DNA from: Sulfopaludibacter sp963835555
Lineage (GTDB): Bacteria; Acidobacteriota; Terriglobia; Bryobacterales; Bryobacteraceae
Direction of reading: 5' to 3'
Assembly: GCA_963835555.1 (NCBI GenBank)
Contig: CAWIGC010000003.1
Coordinates: 90,583-154,582 of the forward strand
DNA: 64,000 bases
Shown here piece by piece: positions 49,144 through 58,417 of the stretch. The notes below the pieces were generated by a model. That model did no database searches and had not been told where the DNA came from. It was given only the letters and a program-made list of their open reading frames with translations. How positions within the stretch are numbered: the stretch's first letter is position 1; every line of letters begins with the position of its first letter. The translations under genes and the position numbers were made by a program.

Positions 49144-50593
49144 CGCCGCGTCCCGAGAAGCGCCGCGCAAACACGGGGTCGATCACGAAGTCCCTTTCGA
49201 TCCGATTGAAGGCCATGGCGGAATAGTCTCCGGGGCGGAGGTCCGGGAGTTCGAACTTGCCTTCGTAGGAGCAGCGTACGATGGCGGGAAAGTCGCCGGG
49301 CCGGTTGGGGAACAGCACTACGATGGCGTGGGCTCCGTCTTCAACGCTGCCGCGGACACCGCCGGTTTCGAAACGGTAAACCAGGCGGATGGGCGCAGAG
49401 CCGGGCACAAGATCCACAGGCTGGCCGGTGACCTCCTGCTCGCCGAGGCGGACTTCGGCAAGATAGCCGCCTTTAACGGTGGAGGGGCTGATGCGGTAGC
49501 GGCCGGGATAGACGCTCGTGAAATGAAACTGGCCCTCGTCATCCACGTCCGCATGGGAGTCGTAACGCGAGGGGCCGTCTTCCGGCATCAGGTAGACGCC
49601 TTTCAGATGGGCTTCAGGTTGCGTGCTGCCGTTAAGGTGGAAGGGGGCGGCGAGGTGCACGGCAACGTCTTCCTCATCGTGGCGGGTGACGGCGGCCACG
49701 GTGAAACCGCGGAGCTCGACGCTGTCGCGTTTCCATTCGGCGGCGATACGCCAGTTTCCAGGCGCGACATCGGCGAATTCGAAAGTGCCTCCGCCGGCGG
49801 AGACGGTTTCGGCGTCAGGATTGGTGAGACTCTCTGCAAACCGAAGATCGGCGGAGCGTATGGTGAGGGGCACTTTAGCCGCGGGTTTACCGGTCTCGTC
49901 ATAGACAGTCCCGCGGATGCGGAACACCGGGACGCTGCGAAGGTGAATATCGTAGCCGTTCAACTCTCCGCCGGAGGCAAGGATGAGGGTGGCCTGGCTC
50001 TGGCCGGCGACCCCGGGGTAATAGGTGGGAGCAAGGATTCGCTTTTCGTCCTGCTTGGGGATGGATCCTTGAATCTTGATGTTCTTAGGGATGCTGATGC
50101 CGCGGTTGGGACGCGCCTGCAGGTAGTAGGCTCCGGGTTGCAGGTCGGGTGGGTGAAACGCGCCCTCTTTGTCGGTGACGAAGGACATGATGCCCTGACG
50201 TGTGGTGAGAGTGAACGTGGTCACCAGAACGCCGGGAATCGGTTTGCCGTCTGGGTCGAGCACGTGGCCGGTGAGTTTGGTGCCGGGATCGAGTTCGCCC
50301 TGAATGTGGATGGTTTCACCGGCGAACGCGATGCGAAAGGACTCCGCCTGGAACACGAAGAAATGGTCGGCATCGAAGGAGGGAGTGTATTCACCGGGCG
50401 GGACGTCTGAGAAGCGGAAGGCTCCGGATGCTCCGGCTACGGCGCGGTGTGCGGATTTCCCGGCTGCCAGCAAATCCACGGTGGCGCCGGGAACGGGAGC
50501 GCGCGTGATACTGTCGATGACGACACCTTCCACGGTGCCCTGGGCGAGCAGGAGCGGCGCGGCGGCAGCGAGGAGAGCGGCCGGTCTCCACAT
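49076..50593 (-). CDS. Secreted carboxypeptidase-regulatory-like repeat protein
   Basis: A 505-residue protein with a signal peptide (RPAALLAAAAPLLLAQG). At least three beta-sandwich repeats of the regulatory-like type follow: GVVIDSITRAPVPGATVDLLAAG, then GHVLDPDGKPIPGVLVTTF and GTVYDETGKPAAKVPLTI. Each is followed by an FxxxxxPPGxY-like element such as FRFSDVPPGEYTP. It resembles the gene at 2241-3911 in layout but not closely in text. No catalytic residues. Presumed envelope or extracellular. Confidence 0.82.
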   Translation of the reverse strand: MWRPAALLAAAAPLLLAQGTVEGVVIDSITRAPVPGATVDLLAAGKSAHRAVAGASGAFRFSDVPPGEYTPSFDADHFFVFQAESFRIAFAGETIHIQGELDPGTKLTGHVLDPDGKPIPGVLVTTFTLTTRQGIMSFVTDKEGAFHPPDLQPGAYYLQARPNRGISIPKNIKIQGSIPKQDEKRILAPTYYPGVAGQSQATLILASGGELNGYDIHLRSVPVFRIRGTVYDETGKPAAKVPLTIRSADLRFAESLTNPDAETVSAGGGTFEFADVAPGNWRIAAEWKRDSVELRGFTVAAVTRHDEEDVAVHLAAPFHLNGSTQPEAHLKGVYLMPEDGPSRYDSHADVDDEGQFHFTSVYPGRYRISPSTVKGGYLAEVRLGEQEVTGQPVDLVPGSAPIRLVYRFETGGVRGSVEDGAHAIVVLFPNRPGDFPAIVRCSYEGKFELPDLRPGDYSAMAFNRIERDFVIDPVFARRFSGRGVRVRVEPSRTSSVQLPLTVWAQ

Positions 50594-50641
50594 GTGACTT
50601 CAATTTACGCCGGCCCGGCAACACTTTCAACCCGTGGTGGC

Positions 50642-50663
50642 GGACAGGCCGGGAGGCCTGTCC
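50642..50663 (-). terminator. Hairpin after argR
   Basis: A perfect 9-bp inverted repeat, GGACAGGCC … GGCCTGTCC, with a 4-base loop directly follows the argR stop. There is no T-run after it, so it may be a Rho-assisted stop or a dispersed palindrome rather than a classic intrinsic terminator. Confidence 0.5.
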
Positions 50664-51101
50664 TTACGTGCCTTCGAGCAGACCGAGCAGCTTTTCCTGG
50701 ACCGATTCCGCAGTGGCATTGTCGGGGGCAATGACCAGGATGGTGTCGTCGCCGGCAATGGTGCCGATGATTTCGGGCCAGCCTTCGTTATCGAGCGCCA
50801 CGGCCACCGAATTGGCGTGGCCGGGGGAGGTCTTCAGGATGACCATGTTCTGCGCGCGCAGCACATCGTGCAGGAACTCGGCGGCCAGCAGGGAGAACTG
50901 GGGGCCGATTTCCTCCGCCGCCATTTCCTTATAGCCCTCGCGGGTCTTCACCAGCCGCAGGTCGCGAATGTCGCGCGAGAGCGTCACCTGCGTGGCGGCG
51001 ATGCCCTGCGTGTTCAACTCCTGGGCCAGTTCTTCCTGGGTGCCGATGCGCTTACTGCGAATCAGCTTCAGGATCTGCCCCTGACGATACGCTTTGGTCA
51101 T
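50664..51101 (-). CDS. argR: Arginine repressor ArgR
   Basis: A 145-residue protein with ArgR layout. The N-terminal winged helix has GTQEELAQELNTQGIAATQVTLSRDIRDL. The C-terminal oligomerisation and arginine-binding domain contains VLRAQNMVILKTSPGHANSVAVALD and GTIAGDDTILVIAP, whose GTIAGDDT carries the arginine-contacting Asp pair. ArgR hexamers bind ARG boxes when arginine is present. The ATG overlaps the argH stop (ATGA), putting argR in the argF-argH transcript, so it probably regulates itself through the operator at 53530. Confidence 0.95.
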   Translation of the reverse strand: MTKAYRQGQILKLIRSKRIGTQEELAQELNTQGIAATQVTLSRDIRDLRLVKTREGYKEMAAEEIGPQFSLLAAEFLHDVLRAQNMVILKTSPGHANSVAVALDNEGWPEIIGTIAGDDTILVIAPDNATAESVQEKLLGLLEGT

Positions 51102-52487
51102 ACGATCATATCTCCGAGCCGGTGTTTCGCGGCGGCCAGCGCCGCGGCCACGGCAGGACGGTCCGGTGCCGCCCGGCAGTTCCCGCGAGTGCATGCCCTT
51201 GGCCGGATCCAGCAGCGCCGCCAGATCGCTCCGTGAATTCCGGCGCGAACTGCCGCATCTCTTCGGCGGTCCAATCCGCAGGCTTCCTGCCGCCGCGCAC
51301 GCTCTCCAGCACGAAGCGGCCTACAATCTGGTGCGCCTGGTGGAAGGGCGTTCCGGCGCGCGCCAGTGCTTCGGCCAAGTCCGTCGCCACCACCCAGCTA
51401 TCTTCGGCGGCGGCAGGCCGGACGCGGCTGCGTTCAGGCGGGTGGACTCTATGACAGTGCGACATCATAGCCAGCGACCCGGCCAGTTCGTCGCCCGCAT
51501 CGAACAGTGGCACCTTGTCTTCCTGCATGTCGCGGTTATAGGTGAGGGGAAGACCCTTCATGGTGACCAGCAGCGACGTAAGGCAGCCCATGACGCGCCC
51601 GCTCTTGCCGCGGATCAGTTCCAGCGAATCGGGATTCTTCTTCTGCGGCATCAGGCTGCTGCCGCTGGTGACGCCGTCGCCCAGTTCCAGCCAGCCGAAC
51701 TCTTCACTGGAATACAGAATCCAGTCTTCGGCCAGGCGGCTCAGGTGAATCATGGTGACGGTGCAGGCGTAGAGGAAGTCCAGGGCGAAATCGCGGTCGG
51801 CGGAAACGTCCATGCTGTTGCGCGTGATGCCGTCGAAGCCCAGGTCTGCTGCGATGGCGTCGCGATCGAACGGGAAGCCGCTGCCGGCCAGCGCGCCGGA
51901 ACCGAGCGGCAGCAGGTTGGCGCGGCGGCGGGCATCGCCGAAACGCTCCCAATCGCGCGCGAACATTTCGAAATAGGCCAGCAGGTAATGCGGCCAGAGC
52001 ACGGCCTGTGCGCGCCGCATATGGGTGTAGCCGGGGATCACGGCATCGGGATATTTGTCGGCCAGGTCCAGAAGCGCGGCGCATCACGCCGGCCAGCAGG
52101 GCGCGCACGTCGTCGCACTCGTCGCGCAGCCAGAGGCGGATATCCAGCGAGACCTGCTCGTTGCGGCTGCGGCCGGTGTGGATCTTGTCGGCCACGGCGC
52201 CGGCAGTCTCTTTGAGCTTGCGGATGACGAGGGTGTGGACGTCTTCATCGGTGGCGCCTTCAAAGAACTGCGGATCGGAAGATTCGGCGGCGATGCGGTC
52301 GAAGGCGTCGACGATTTGGGCGCGCTCCTCCGCGGTCAGAATGCCGACGCGCTCCAAGGCCCGCGCGAAGGCCTGCGAACCGCGGATATCGGCGATCGAT
52401 CAGCCGCTGGTCGAAATCCAGCGAACCGGAGAAACGCTCGAAGATTTCCGAGGGTCCGGTTTCAAACCGGCCGCCCCAGAGTTTCAT
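51098..52487 (-). pseudogene. argH: Argininosuccinate lyase, multiple frameshifts
   Basis: The start MKLWGGRFETGPSEIFERF is the classic ArgH N-terminus. The protein continues in other frames: AFARALERVGILTAEE, DVHTLVIRKLKETAGAVADKIHTGRSRNEQVSLD, YTHMRRAQAVLWPHYLLAYF, and the signature loop GSSLMPQKKNPDSLELIRGKSGR. The end reads GMHSRELPGG, then AVAAALAAAKHRLGD. At least five shifts are needed (about 52400, 52080, 51465, 51440, 51160), the clearest being single extra bases. The joined length of about 460 residues is normal. All signature residues survive, which argues for sequence errors. Final step of arginine synthesis. Confidence 0.88.
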
Positions 52488-52552
52488 TTGACAGACGAAT
52501 CCGGCCCGCCGCAACCGGCGAGAGCTACTTTCTCAGGTTTGCTCATAAGCGT

Positions 52553-53503
52553 TTACGATAGCAACATCAGCAGCAGCGCCTTTTGCGCGTGCAGCCGGTT
52601 TTCAGCCTGATCGAACACTACGCTGCGCGGGCTTTCCATCACGGCGTCGGTAACCTCTTCGCCGCGCTTGGCGGGCAGGCAGTGCATGAAGACCGCGTCG
52701 GGCCGCGCCTGCTCGAACAGTTCTTCGTTCACCTGGTAGTTGTGGAAGGCGCGTTTGCGCTCGACGGCTTCCTGTTCCTGCCCCATGCTGGCCCAGACGT
52801 CGGTGTAGACCGCGTGCGCGCCTTCCACGGCCGGCGCCGTATCGTGGGTAATGGTGAGGCGCTGCGCCGGAAACGGCGGCCAGACCTTCGGCCTGCGCCA
52901 CGATATCGGGATCGGGCAGATAGCCCGCGGGGCAGGCCGAGAGCGAAATCCATGCCCAGCCGCAGGCCGTAGTCAGCATGAGCGATTGGGCGACGTTGTT
53001 GCCATCGCCGACGAACGTCAGCTTGAGCCCTTTGAGTTCGCCGAAATGCTCCCGCACGGTCTGCACGTCGGCCAGCGCCTGGCAGGGATGGAAAGCGTCG
53101 CTGAGGGCGTTGATGACCGGAACGCGGGACCACTGCGCCAGGCCATCCACGGTGTTCTGCGAGAAGACGCGCGCCACGATGCCGTTGACCCAGCGATCCA
53201 GGTTGCGGGCGACATCTCTTAAGGGCTCGCGAATGCCGATGGGGCCATCGAGGAAGACCGAGGCGCCGCCCAACTGCTTCATGGCGAGTTCAAAGGTGAG
53301 CGTGGTGCGCAGCGATGGCTTTTCGAACAGCAGGGCGATGGACTTGACCGTCGAGGGCGTGCGCGTAGTCGGGCGGGCGACTGCTTGACGTCGGCGGCGA
53401 GGTCGAGGAGGTAGGCCAGTTCGTCGTTGGTGAGGTCGAGATCGCGCAGCAGGTCGGGGGTATTGGCTTTGAGAATCGGGTTGGTCATGAAGGCACTTGC
53501 CAT
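52553..53503 (-). pseudogene. argF: Ornithine carbamoyltransferase, three single-base insertions
   Basis: From the ATG at 53503 (AGAAGG upstream) the text reads MASAFMTNPILKANTPDLLR. An extra C near 53382, an extra T near 53360 and an extra G near 52865 break the frame. Removing them gives a continuous protein of about 315 residues. The carbamoyl-phosphate loop is EKPSLRTTLTFELAM. Further family text is FVGDGNNVAQSLM, the DVWASMGQE segment and HCLPAKRGEEVTD. It makes citrulline from ornithine. All signature residues are intact. First gene of argF-argH-argR, under an ARG-box-like operator. Confidence 0.88.
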
Positions 53504-53529
53504 TCGCGATCCTTCTGAATTTTTATTCA

Positions 53530-53547
53530 CCTGAATGAATAATCACA
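53530..53547. promoter_or_regulatory. ARG-box-like ArgR operator upstream of argF
   Basis: The 14-base core TGAATGAATAATCA (53532-53545) matches the ARG-box consensus TGAATWWWWATTCA at 12 positions. The left half-site is perfect and the right half-site has one mismatch. A further ATTCA lies just before it. It sits 27 bp from the argF start in an AT-rich patch, where a repressor would block the promoter. argR is in the same transcript. Confidence 0.6.
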
Positions 53548-53714
53548 CAGGAGCGGGGTGCGGGTCAAGTTTTCCAGACCGGCGCTGCGTAAACGCCTCG
53601 ATCCAGTACTTTTAGCTGAAACTCTGCCGTACCAAGCAGTACGCGGCGACCGTCTTGCGGTTTCCGCGTCGATGTATCCTTACGGGACGTACGACTCTTG
53701 ACAGGAGAAAACCG

Positions 53715-54513
53715 GTGACGTTCCGGCTCATCCGGGCGAGTATTCTACTGTGCGCACTGCCCCCTTTACGGCAGCACGCTCTATATGACTGAACAGTTCT
53801 AAAGAGTTCGGCACGCTGGATACAACGACCGGCATTTTCACCCCGATTTTCGTTCAATCCACGCGCGTTTATGGCATGGGTTTCACCTCTGGCGGCACGC
53901 TATACGGAACCGACAGCAATACTCCTGCGGCCGTTTATCAGATCAATCCGACGACCGGCCATATGGTGCTCATCGGGACGGCGGGTTCCTCCGCAAGCGG
54001 CTCAACGGTGCGCTCCACAAATGGGCTCATTTATGCGGTCAGCCTGGACACGAATGCCAGGTTTCACTCCGTGGATCCTGCCACGCTGAGCAGCAACATG
54101 ATCAGTTCGGGCCTGGTTTCAAAAGCGACGGTCTGGCGGTTTTCGATGGCAGCCAGTTCTATACCGACACATTCCCTGCAAGTGGCTTCGACGTGCTCGA
54201 ACGGGTTGATCCATCCACCGGCACAGCCACCACCGTTGGAACCGGCCTCGGTTTCCATATCTTTGCAGGGGCTTTCGATGGCACCACGTTGTACGGCGTT
54301 GGTTCCGGGGCGCTTTATATAATCGATACCACCACAGGCGTGGCGAGCAAGGTCTCCAACATGACGGGAATGTCCCGCGGCGCTGCTCCGTATTCACTGG
54401 CTTTCGACAACGGCTCCGGGAATACAAGTTCCGTGCCGGAGCCCGCGACAGCTTCTCTGGCGACCCTCTCCCTGGTGGCGGGCCTGGTGTTGTCCCGGCG
54501 GCGCCGAGCGTAA
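53715..54513 (+). pseudogene. PEP-CTERM-sorted secreted protein, frameshifted
   Basis: Three pieces in three frames form one protein. The first is a leader from GTG 53715 (FRLIRASILLCALPPL). The second is a beta-propeller-like body (RVYGMGFTSGGTLYGTDSNTP, AVYQINPTTGHMVLIGTAG). The third, after a shift near 54115, has FDVLERVDPSTGTATTVG and YIIDTTTGVASKVSNMTG. The C-terminus is a textbook PEP-CTERM signal: VPEPATASL, a hydrophobic helix and RRRRA. Such proteins are exported and processed by an exosortase, which is not in this window. Joined length is about 265 residues. Confidence 0.8.
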
Positions 54514-54527
54514 CCGCGGTTATTCTG

Positions 54528-56441
54528 CTACCGGATCCCGATCTTGTATGCGCCGGGATGCAATTCTGCCTGATTCCGCCGCCCGCCATCGAGTTCGACC
54601 TCCAAGACAGGTGCGGAGTGCAGCGGGTCCGAGCCATCGACGATCACCAGAACCGCGCGGTCCACCCCTTCGACCGTGGCGCGACCGGTGAAACTGGCCC
54701 ACTTTCCGTGGACCTGCAGCAGGCCCGGCCGGGGATTCCGGAAACCGGCGAAGTGAAATGTGCCGCGGGCGGGAGCGCCGTCCGATTGCCAAAGCTCCAC
54801 CTGCATGTCCTTTGTTTTGACGGAAAGCGAGCGCGTCTGGAGAGTTCCCTGCGGCCGGCTGGGCATATGCTCCGAGCGGCTCAGAACGCGTCCACCCTGT
54901 TCGCCGGTCACTTTGCCGTCGCGGAGTGCCATGCGGCCATTGACCAGAACGTGACGGATCCCCTCTGAGGGCAAAGTGGGCTGCTGGTAGGTGGCGCGGT
55001 CGATGATGGTCGAGGCATCGAACACGGTGATATCGGCGGCCATGCCGGCGGCGAGAAATCCACGGTCTACCATTCCGATGATATTTGCCGGGAGTCCCGT
55101 CATTTTGCGTACGGCATCTTCGAGCGCCAGCGTTTGGGTTTCCCGAACGTAATGCCCCAGCACACGGGGAAATGCGCCGAAATAGCGCGGGTGCATGCCA
55201 GGACGCTCCTCGGAGGCGCCGCAATCGCAGGCGATGGCGCTGCCGGGGTAGCGAAGGATCGCCAGCAGGTCCGCCTCCGAGCCGAACTTCAAGATGGCGG
55301 ACGGACTATCCTTTTCGAGAATGCGGATCAGGGTCTCACCCGCGCCGGCGTTCATCTCGCGCATGTAGTCGGTGAGGTTGTGTCCGCGGGAGGGGATATC
55401 GACGTTTTCGGGCGAGAGAAAGCGGGCTTCGATGGCCTCTTCAATTTCGCGCGCAATGCGCGGGCGGAGGGCTGGATCGGCGAAGCGCCGGCGCATTTCT
55501 TCCTGACCGCCTTCGGTGGCCCAGGCGGGAACGAGTAGCGCACCCAGCCCCGTCTGGCCGGCGAGGTAGGGGTAGACATCGGCGAAGGTCCCGACGCCTC
55601 GGGCGGAGGCGGCGCGCATCATGGCGAGTGCTCCGGGCGCGCTACCCTGCTCCCTGCCCTGCACCTTCATATGGGTGACCACGGGCATGAGGCCGGACTT
55701 TTCGCCGATCGCGATGGTTTCGGCGATGCCCGTGAGGCTGCTGTATTTGGATTCGGGGGTCAGACGGTCGTGATTGGGGAAGTTCGTGCGCCAGGAGGCG
55801 GCGGCCCGGGTCACGGCGACCACCTCTTCGGCGCGCGCGAAGTACGCGGGCTTATAGTCCAGCCCGGCGGAGACGCCCCAGGCGCCCTGCTTGAGGTTGG
55901 CTGTCAGCAGATCGCGCATTTTCTGCAACTCGTCGGGCGTGGGGCGGCGGTCGGAGGTTCCCATCACCGCAGCCCAGACGGAGTTGAAGCCGGCATAGGC
56001 GCCCAGGTTAATGGCAAGACCACCGGCGCTGAGACTGGTCAATTGGCGTGCAATTTCGGTGCTGCCTCCGCCATCGGCATTGACGATCTCGGTGGTGACC
56101 CCCTGGGTCAGCATGTTCGCGGCAGTATGCACACCGCCCGGCGTGGCGTGGCTGTGGATATTGAGGAAGCCTGGAGCGACCACAAGGCCGCTCACATCCA
56201 GGTCTATACCTGCCTGAACGGATCGCAAGTCGCCGATCCGGGCGATAAAGCCATTGCGAATCGCGATATCGGCTCGATAAGGCTTGGAACCGGTGCCATC
56301 GATGACGGTACCGTGCCTCAGAATGATTTCGTAGGTTGCCGATTGCGCTACGCTAATGCCGGCGAAGGCCAGCAATGCAGAAGCCAGCTTAGTTATTCCC
56401 ACCGGTATCGCGACGCTTAAGCGTGGGACGGTCCTGCTCAT
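54528..56441 (-). CDS. Secreted D-aminoacylase-type amidohydrolase with C-terminal extension
   Basis: About 637 residues. The leader is ITKLASALLAFAGISVAQ; starts at ATG 56441 or GTG 56402 both lie inside the M48 gene, so translation is coupled. The N-acyl-D-amino-acid deacylase core has PGFLNIHSHATPGG (metal HxH), GAWGVSAGLDYKPAYFA, VVTHMKVQG, VYPYLAGQTGLGALL, SAIACDCGAS and MAADITVFDASTI. After the core, about 110 residues form a small beta domain (LSVKTKDMQVELWQSDGAP … LEVELDGG). D-amino-acid peptides from cell walls are likely substrates, which would fit the neighbouring protease. Confidence 0.85.
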   Translation of the reverse strand: MSRTVPRLSVAIPVGITKLASALLAFAGISVAQSATYEIILRHGTVIDGTGSKPYRADIAIRNGFIARIGDLRSVQAGIDLDVSGLVVAPGFLNIHSHATPGGVHTAANMLTQGVTTEIVNADGGGSTEIARQLTSLSAGGLAINLGAYAGFNSVWAAVMGTSDRRPTPDELQKMRDLLTANLKQGAWGVSAGLDYKPAYFARAEEVVAVTRAAASWRTNFPNHDRLTPESKYSSLTGIAETIAIGEKSGLMPVVTHMKVQGREQGSAPGALAMMRAASARGVGTFADVYPYLAGQTGLGALLVPAWATEGGQEEMRRRFADPALRPRIAREIEEAIEARFLSPENVDIPSRGHNLTDYMREMNAGAGETLIRILEKDSPSAILKFGSEADLLAILRYPGSAIACDCGASEERPGMHPRYFGAFPRVLGHYVRETQTLALEDAVRKMTGLPANIIGMVDRGFLAAGMAADITVFDASTIIDRATYQQPTLPSEGIRHVLVNGRMALRDGKVTGEQGGRVLSRSEHMPSRPQGTLQTRSLSVKTKDMQVELWQSDGAPARGTFHFAGFRNPRPGLLQVHGKWASFTGRATVEGVDRAVLVIVDGSDPLHSAPVLEVELDGGRRNQAELHPGAYKIGIR

Positions 56442-57408
56442 CTGTCTTAGGCTGAGTGCCATCCGGGTTAGCGTCCGGCGTGCCGGTTCCCGGAGCGCGG
56501 CGCAAGGTCGGCTTGTTGGGATCGGAGTTGTCGGTCTTGCGGCGGCCATGCATCATCGCCAGACGGGCCTTTACGTCGTTGAATTCGGACGTATTTACGA
56601 CGTATTCGGGCCTGGAAGGTAAGTCCTTCTGGATCTCCCCTTGCGCGGCCTTGATCCGGTCGTCGGTCATCGGGTGGGTAGAGAACACTTTGGCAATGCT
56701 GCCCGGCTTTTTCTTTTCGAGGGTCTCGATTTTTTCGAAAAAGTCCACGAAGGCGGTCGGATCATACCCGGCCTTGTACATGTATTGCAGGCCGTAGAAG
56801 TCCGCTTCCCGCTCGTAAGTACGGGTGAAGGTAAGGTAACCCATGGGGATGAGAACGCCCGCGCCCTGCTGGATGGCATATCCGGCCCATCCGCCCGTAG
56901 CGATCATAGCGGCGAGTGCCCCAATCTGCATGAGCTGCCCCTTGGTGGCCTGCCGGGTGCCATGGCGGGCGGCCACATGGGCAATCTCATGAGCCATCAC
57001 ACCGGCCAGTTCCGCCTCGGTTTCGGTTTTCAGAATCAAGCCTGAGTTTACGAAGAAAAAACCGCCGGGAAGAGCAAAGGCGTTGACTTCCTCAGTGTCC
57101 AGAACTTTGATGGTGAAAGGAACCTTGGCGTCCGAGTTTCGAACCAGATTCTGACCCACGCGATTGACGTATTCGGCGATCACCGGATCATCGATGACTT
57201 TGGCTTCCCGTTCCACTTCCTGCGCTAAGCCCTTACCGAGAGCAATTTCTTTTTCCAGCGAGTAGAAGTTCACACCATCGCCGACTTTGCGATCACCGAT
57301 GGCGTCGGGATCGTTTTTGGGGTTCTTTTTGTCGTCGGCAAAACTGCATGGGGACAAGGTGCTGAGTGCAGCCAGAACAGCCACCAGAATCGCGGATTTG
57401 CGCTTCAT
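56389..57408 (-). CDS. M48-family metalloprotease, exported (BepA/YfgC-like)
   Basis: A 339-residue protein from ATG 57408, which has AGGAG at good spacing. The signal peptide is ILVAVLAALSTLSPCSFA. The M48 zinc site is VMAHEIAHVAARHG (HExxH) with the third ligand Glu in YEREADFYGLQYMYKAG. The family's Pro-containing segment is FALPGGFFFVNSGLI. A Lys/Pro/Thr-rich tail follows. Periplasmic M48 proteases of this type take part in quality control of outer-membrane proteins. The substrate pocket cannot be judged from text. Followed by the overlapping D-aminoacylase gene. Confidence 0.9.
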   Translation of the reverse strand: MKRKSAILVAVLAALSTLSPCSFADDKKNPKNDPDAIGDRKVGDGVNFYSLEKEIALGKGLAQEVEREAKVIDDPVIAEYVNRVGQNLVRNSDAKVPFTIKVLDTEEVNAFALPGGFFFVNSGLILKTETEAELAGVMAHEIAHVAARHGTRQATKGQLMQIGALAAMIATGGWAGYAIQQGAGVLIPMGYLTFTRTYEREADFYGLQYMYKAGYDPTAFVDFFEKIETLEKKKPGSIAKVFSTHPMTDDRIKAAQGEIQKDLPSRPEYVVNTSEFNDVKARLAMMHGRRKTDNSDPNKPTLRRAPGTGTPDANPDGTQPKTDEQDRPTLKRRDTGGNN

Positions 57409-57536
57409 TTTGCGAAACTCCTGTATAGCTACACTATACGCCTGATCGTGGCGCCGTGTACCTCTATGTTGTAAACGCGGCACAGGAGCGTCAGGTTTCT
57501 ATTTCTTAATGATTTTGCGTATAGTTTTGTTAAAAC

Positions 57537-58325
57537 TCAGTACAAGCCGATGCTGATGACTTTACCTGTGGCATCCACTAACACATCCAGGCGGCGATTC
57601 AGATACGAGTAGAATTTTCGCCCCTTATTCGCTTCGGCCGCGGAGACGTTTGCGCCCCAAAGTCGCCGGCAGTCCTGCCAAGTCATCTTCCACGGGTAGA
57701 CGAAGACTGTGCGCAGTGCGCCGGTTTGGCCGTCGAAATCCAACTCGAGCTGTTTGTAACGATGGGTGGGGTCGGAGAAGGCCAGGATGCGGCCGTTGAT
57801 GCCATCGTTGTCATCATAGGCGGGCCGGTCACCCGAAGGTGCTCCCAGTAGCGCCAAAGCCTCTGGCTGCTTCCACTGGCCGATCTGTTTCTGGCAGAAA
57901 AGACCGCTGTCCTTCTCGAATTCGTCCGGATAAATCGGCGTGGGGCGACGCAGAACGGGTCTGCCGGGGTCTTTCAATTCGGGAGGCGCCACCTCACGAC
58001 GCACCGCCACTTCCACGCTCTTGGCCGGCGAAGTGGAAGCCGGAGGCGTAAAGGCCTTGACCGGAGCAGGCTGGAGCGCCGGAACCGGTCGGGAAGCGGG
58101 GGTGGGACCGGGCAGCATTACAAAATGACTATCGTCGGGCTCGGTTTTTCGCAGAACCGGAGGCAAAGCCGACCGAGTGACTGTGCGGACGGTGCTCACC
58201 GCTGCCGGGCTGCCCGCTGGTCCGCTCGCGGCTCCAGCACCTGATTTCCCATCATCCGCAGCCACAATGGCAACAGCGGAGAATGCCAATACGGAAACAA
58301 ATCGGAGATATTTTCCAGCAGCCAC
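57537..58325 (-). CDS. Exported hypothetical protein with Pro-rich linker
   Basis: A 262-residue protein from a GTG with GGAAGGA upstream. The signal peptide is RFVSVLAFSAVAIVAA. Residues about 25-140 are a low-complexity Ala/Pro/Thr linker. The C-terminal 120 residues form a globular domain (FCQKQIGQWKQPEALALLGAP … HRYKQLELDFDGQTGALRTVFVYPW). It resembles small outer-membrane-assembly lipoprotein domains that read a Lys/Asp-rich strand, but the match is weak. It lies 129 bp before the M48 gene on the same strand. Function unknown. Confidence 0.65.
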   Translation of the reverse strand: MAAGKYLRFVSVLAFSAVAIVAADDGKSGAGAASGPAGSPAAVSTVRTVTRSALPPVLRKTEPDDSHFVMLPGPTPASRPVPALQPAPVKAFTPPASTSPAKSVEVAVRREVAPPELKDPGRPVLRRPTPIYPDEFEKDSGLFCQKQIGQWKQPEALALLGAPSGDRPAYDDNDGINGRILAFSDPTHRYKQLELDFDGQTGALRTVFVYPWKMTWQDCRRLWGANVSAAEANKGRKFYSYLNRRLDVLVDATGKVISIGLY

Positions 58326-58417
58326 GGGAGATCCTTCCGTTTTCTACCCCGAATTTAGCCGATGGCGCCGGAAGGTGTAAAACCTGAATTTAGGCAGCAG
58401 GATTCTGTTTCCTAAAG

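Noticed and set aside
50642..50663. The argR hairpin as a classic intrinsic terminator
   Set aside because: No run of T follows on either strand. It is kept only as a hairpin of uncertain role.
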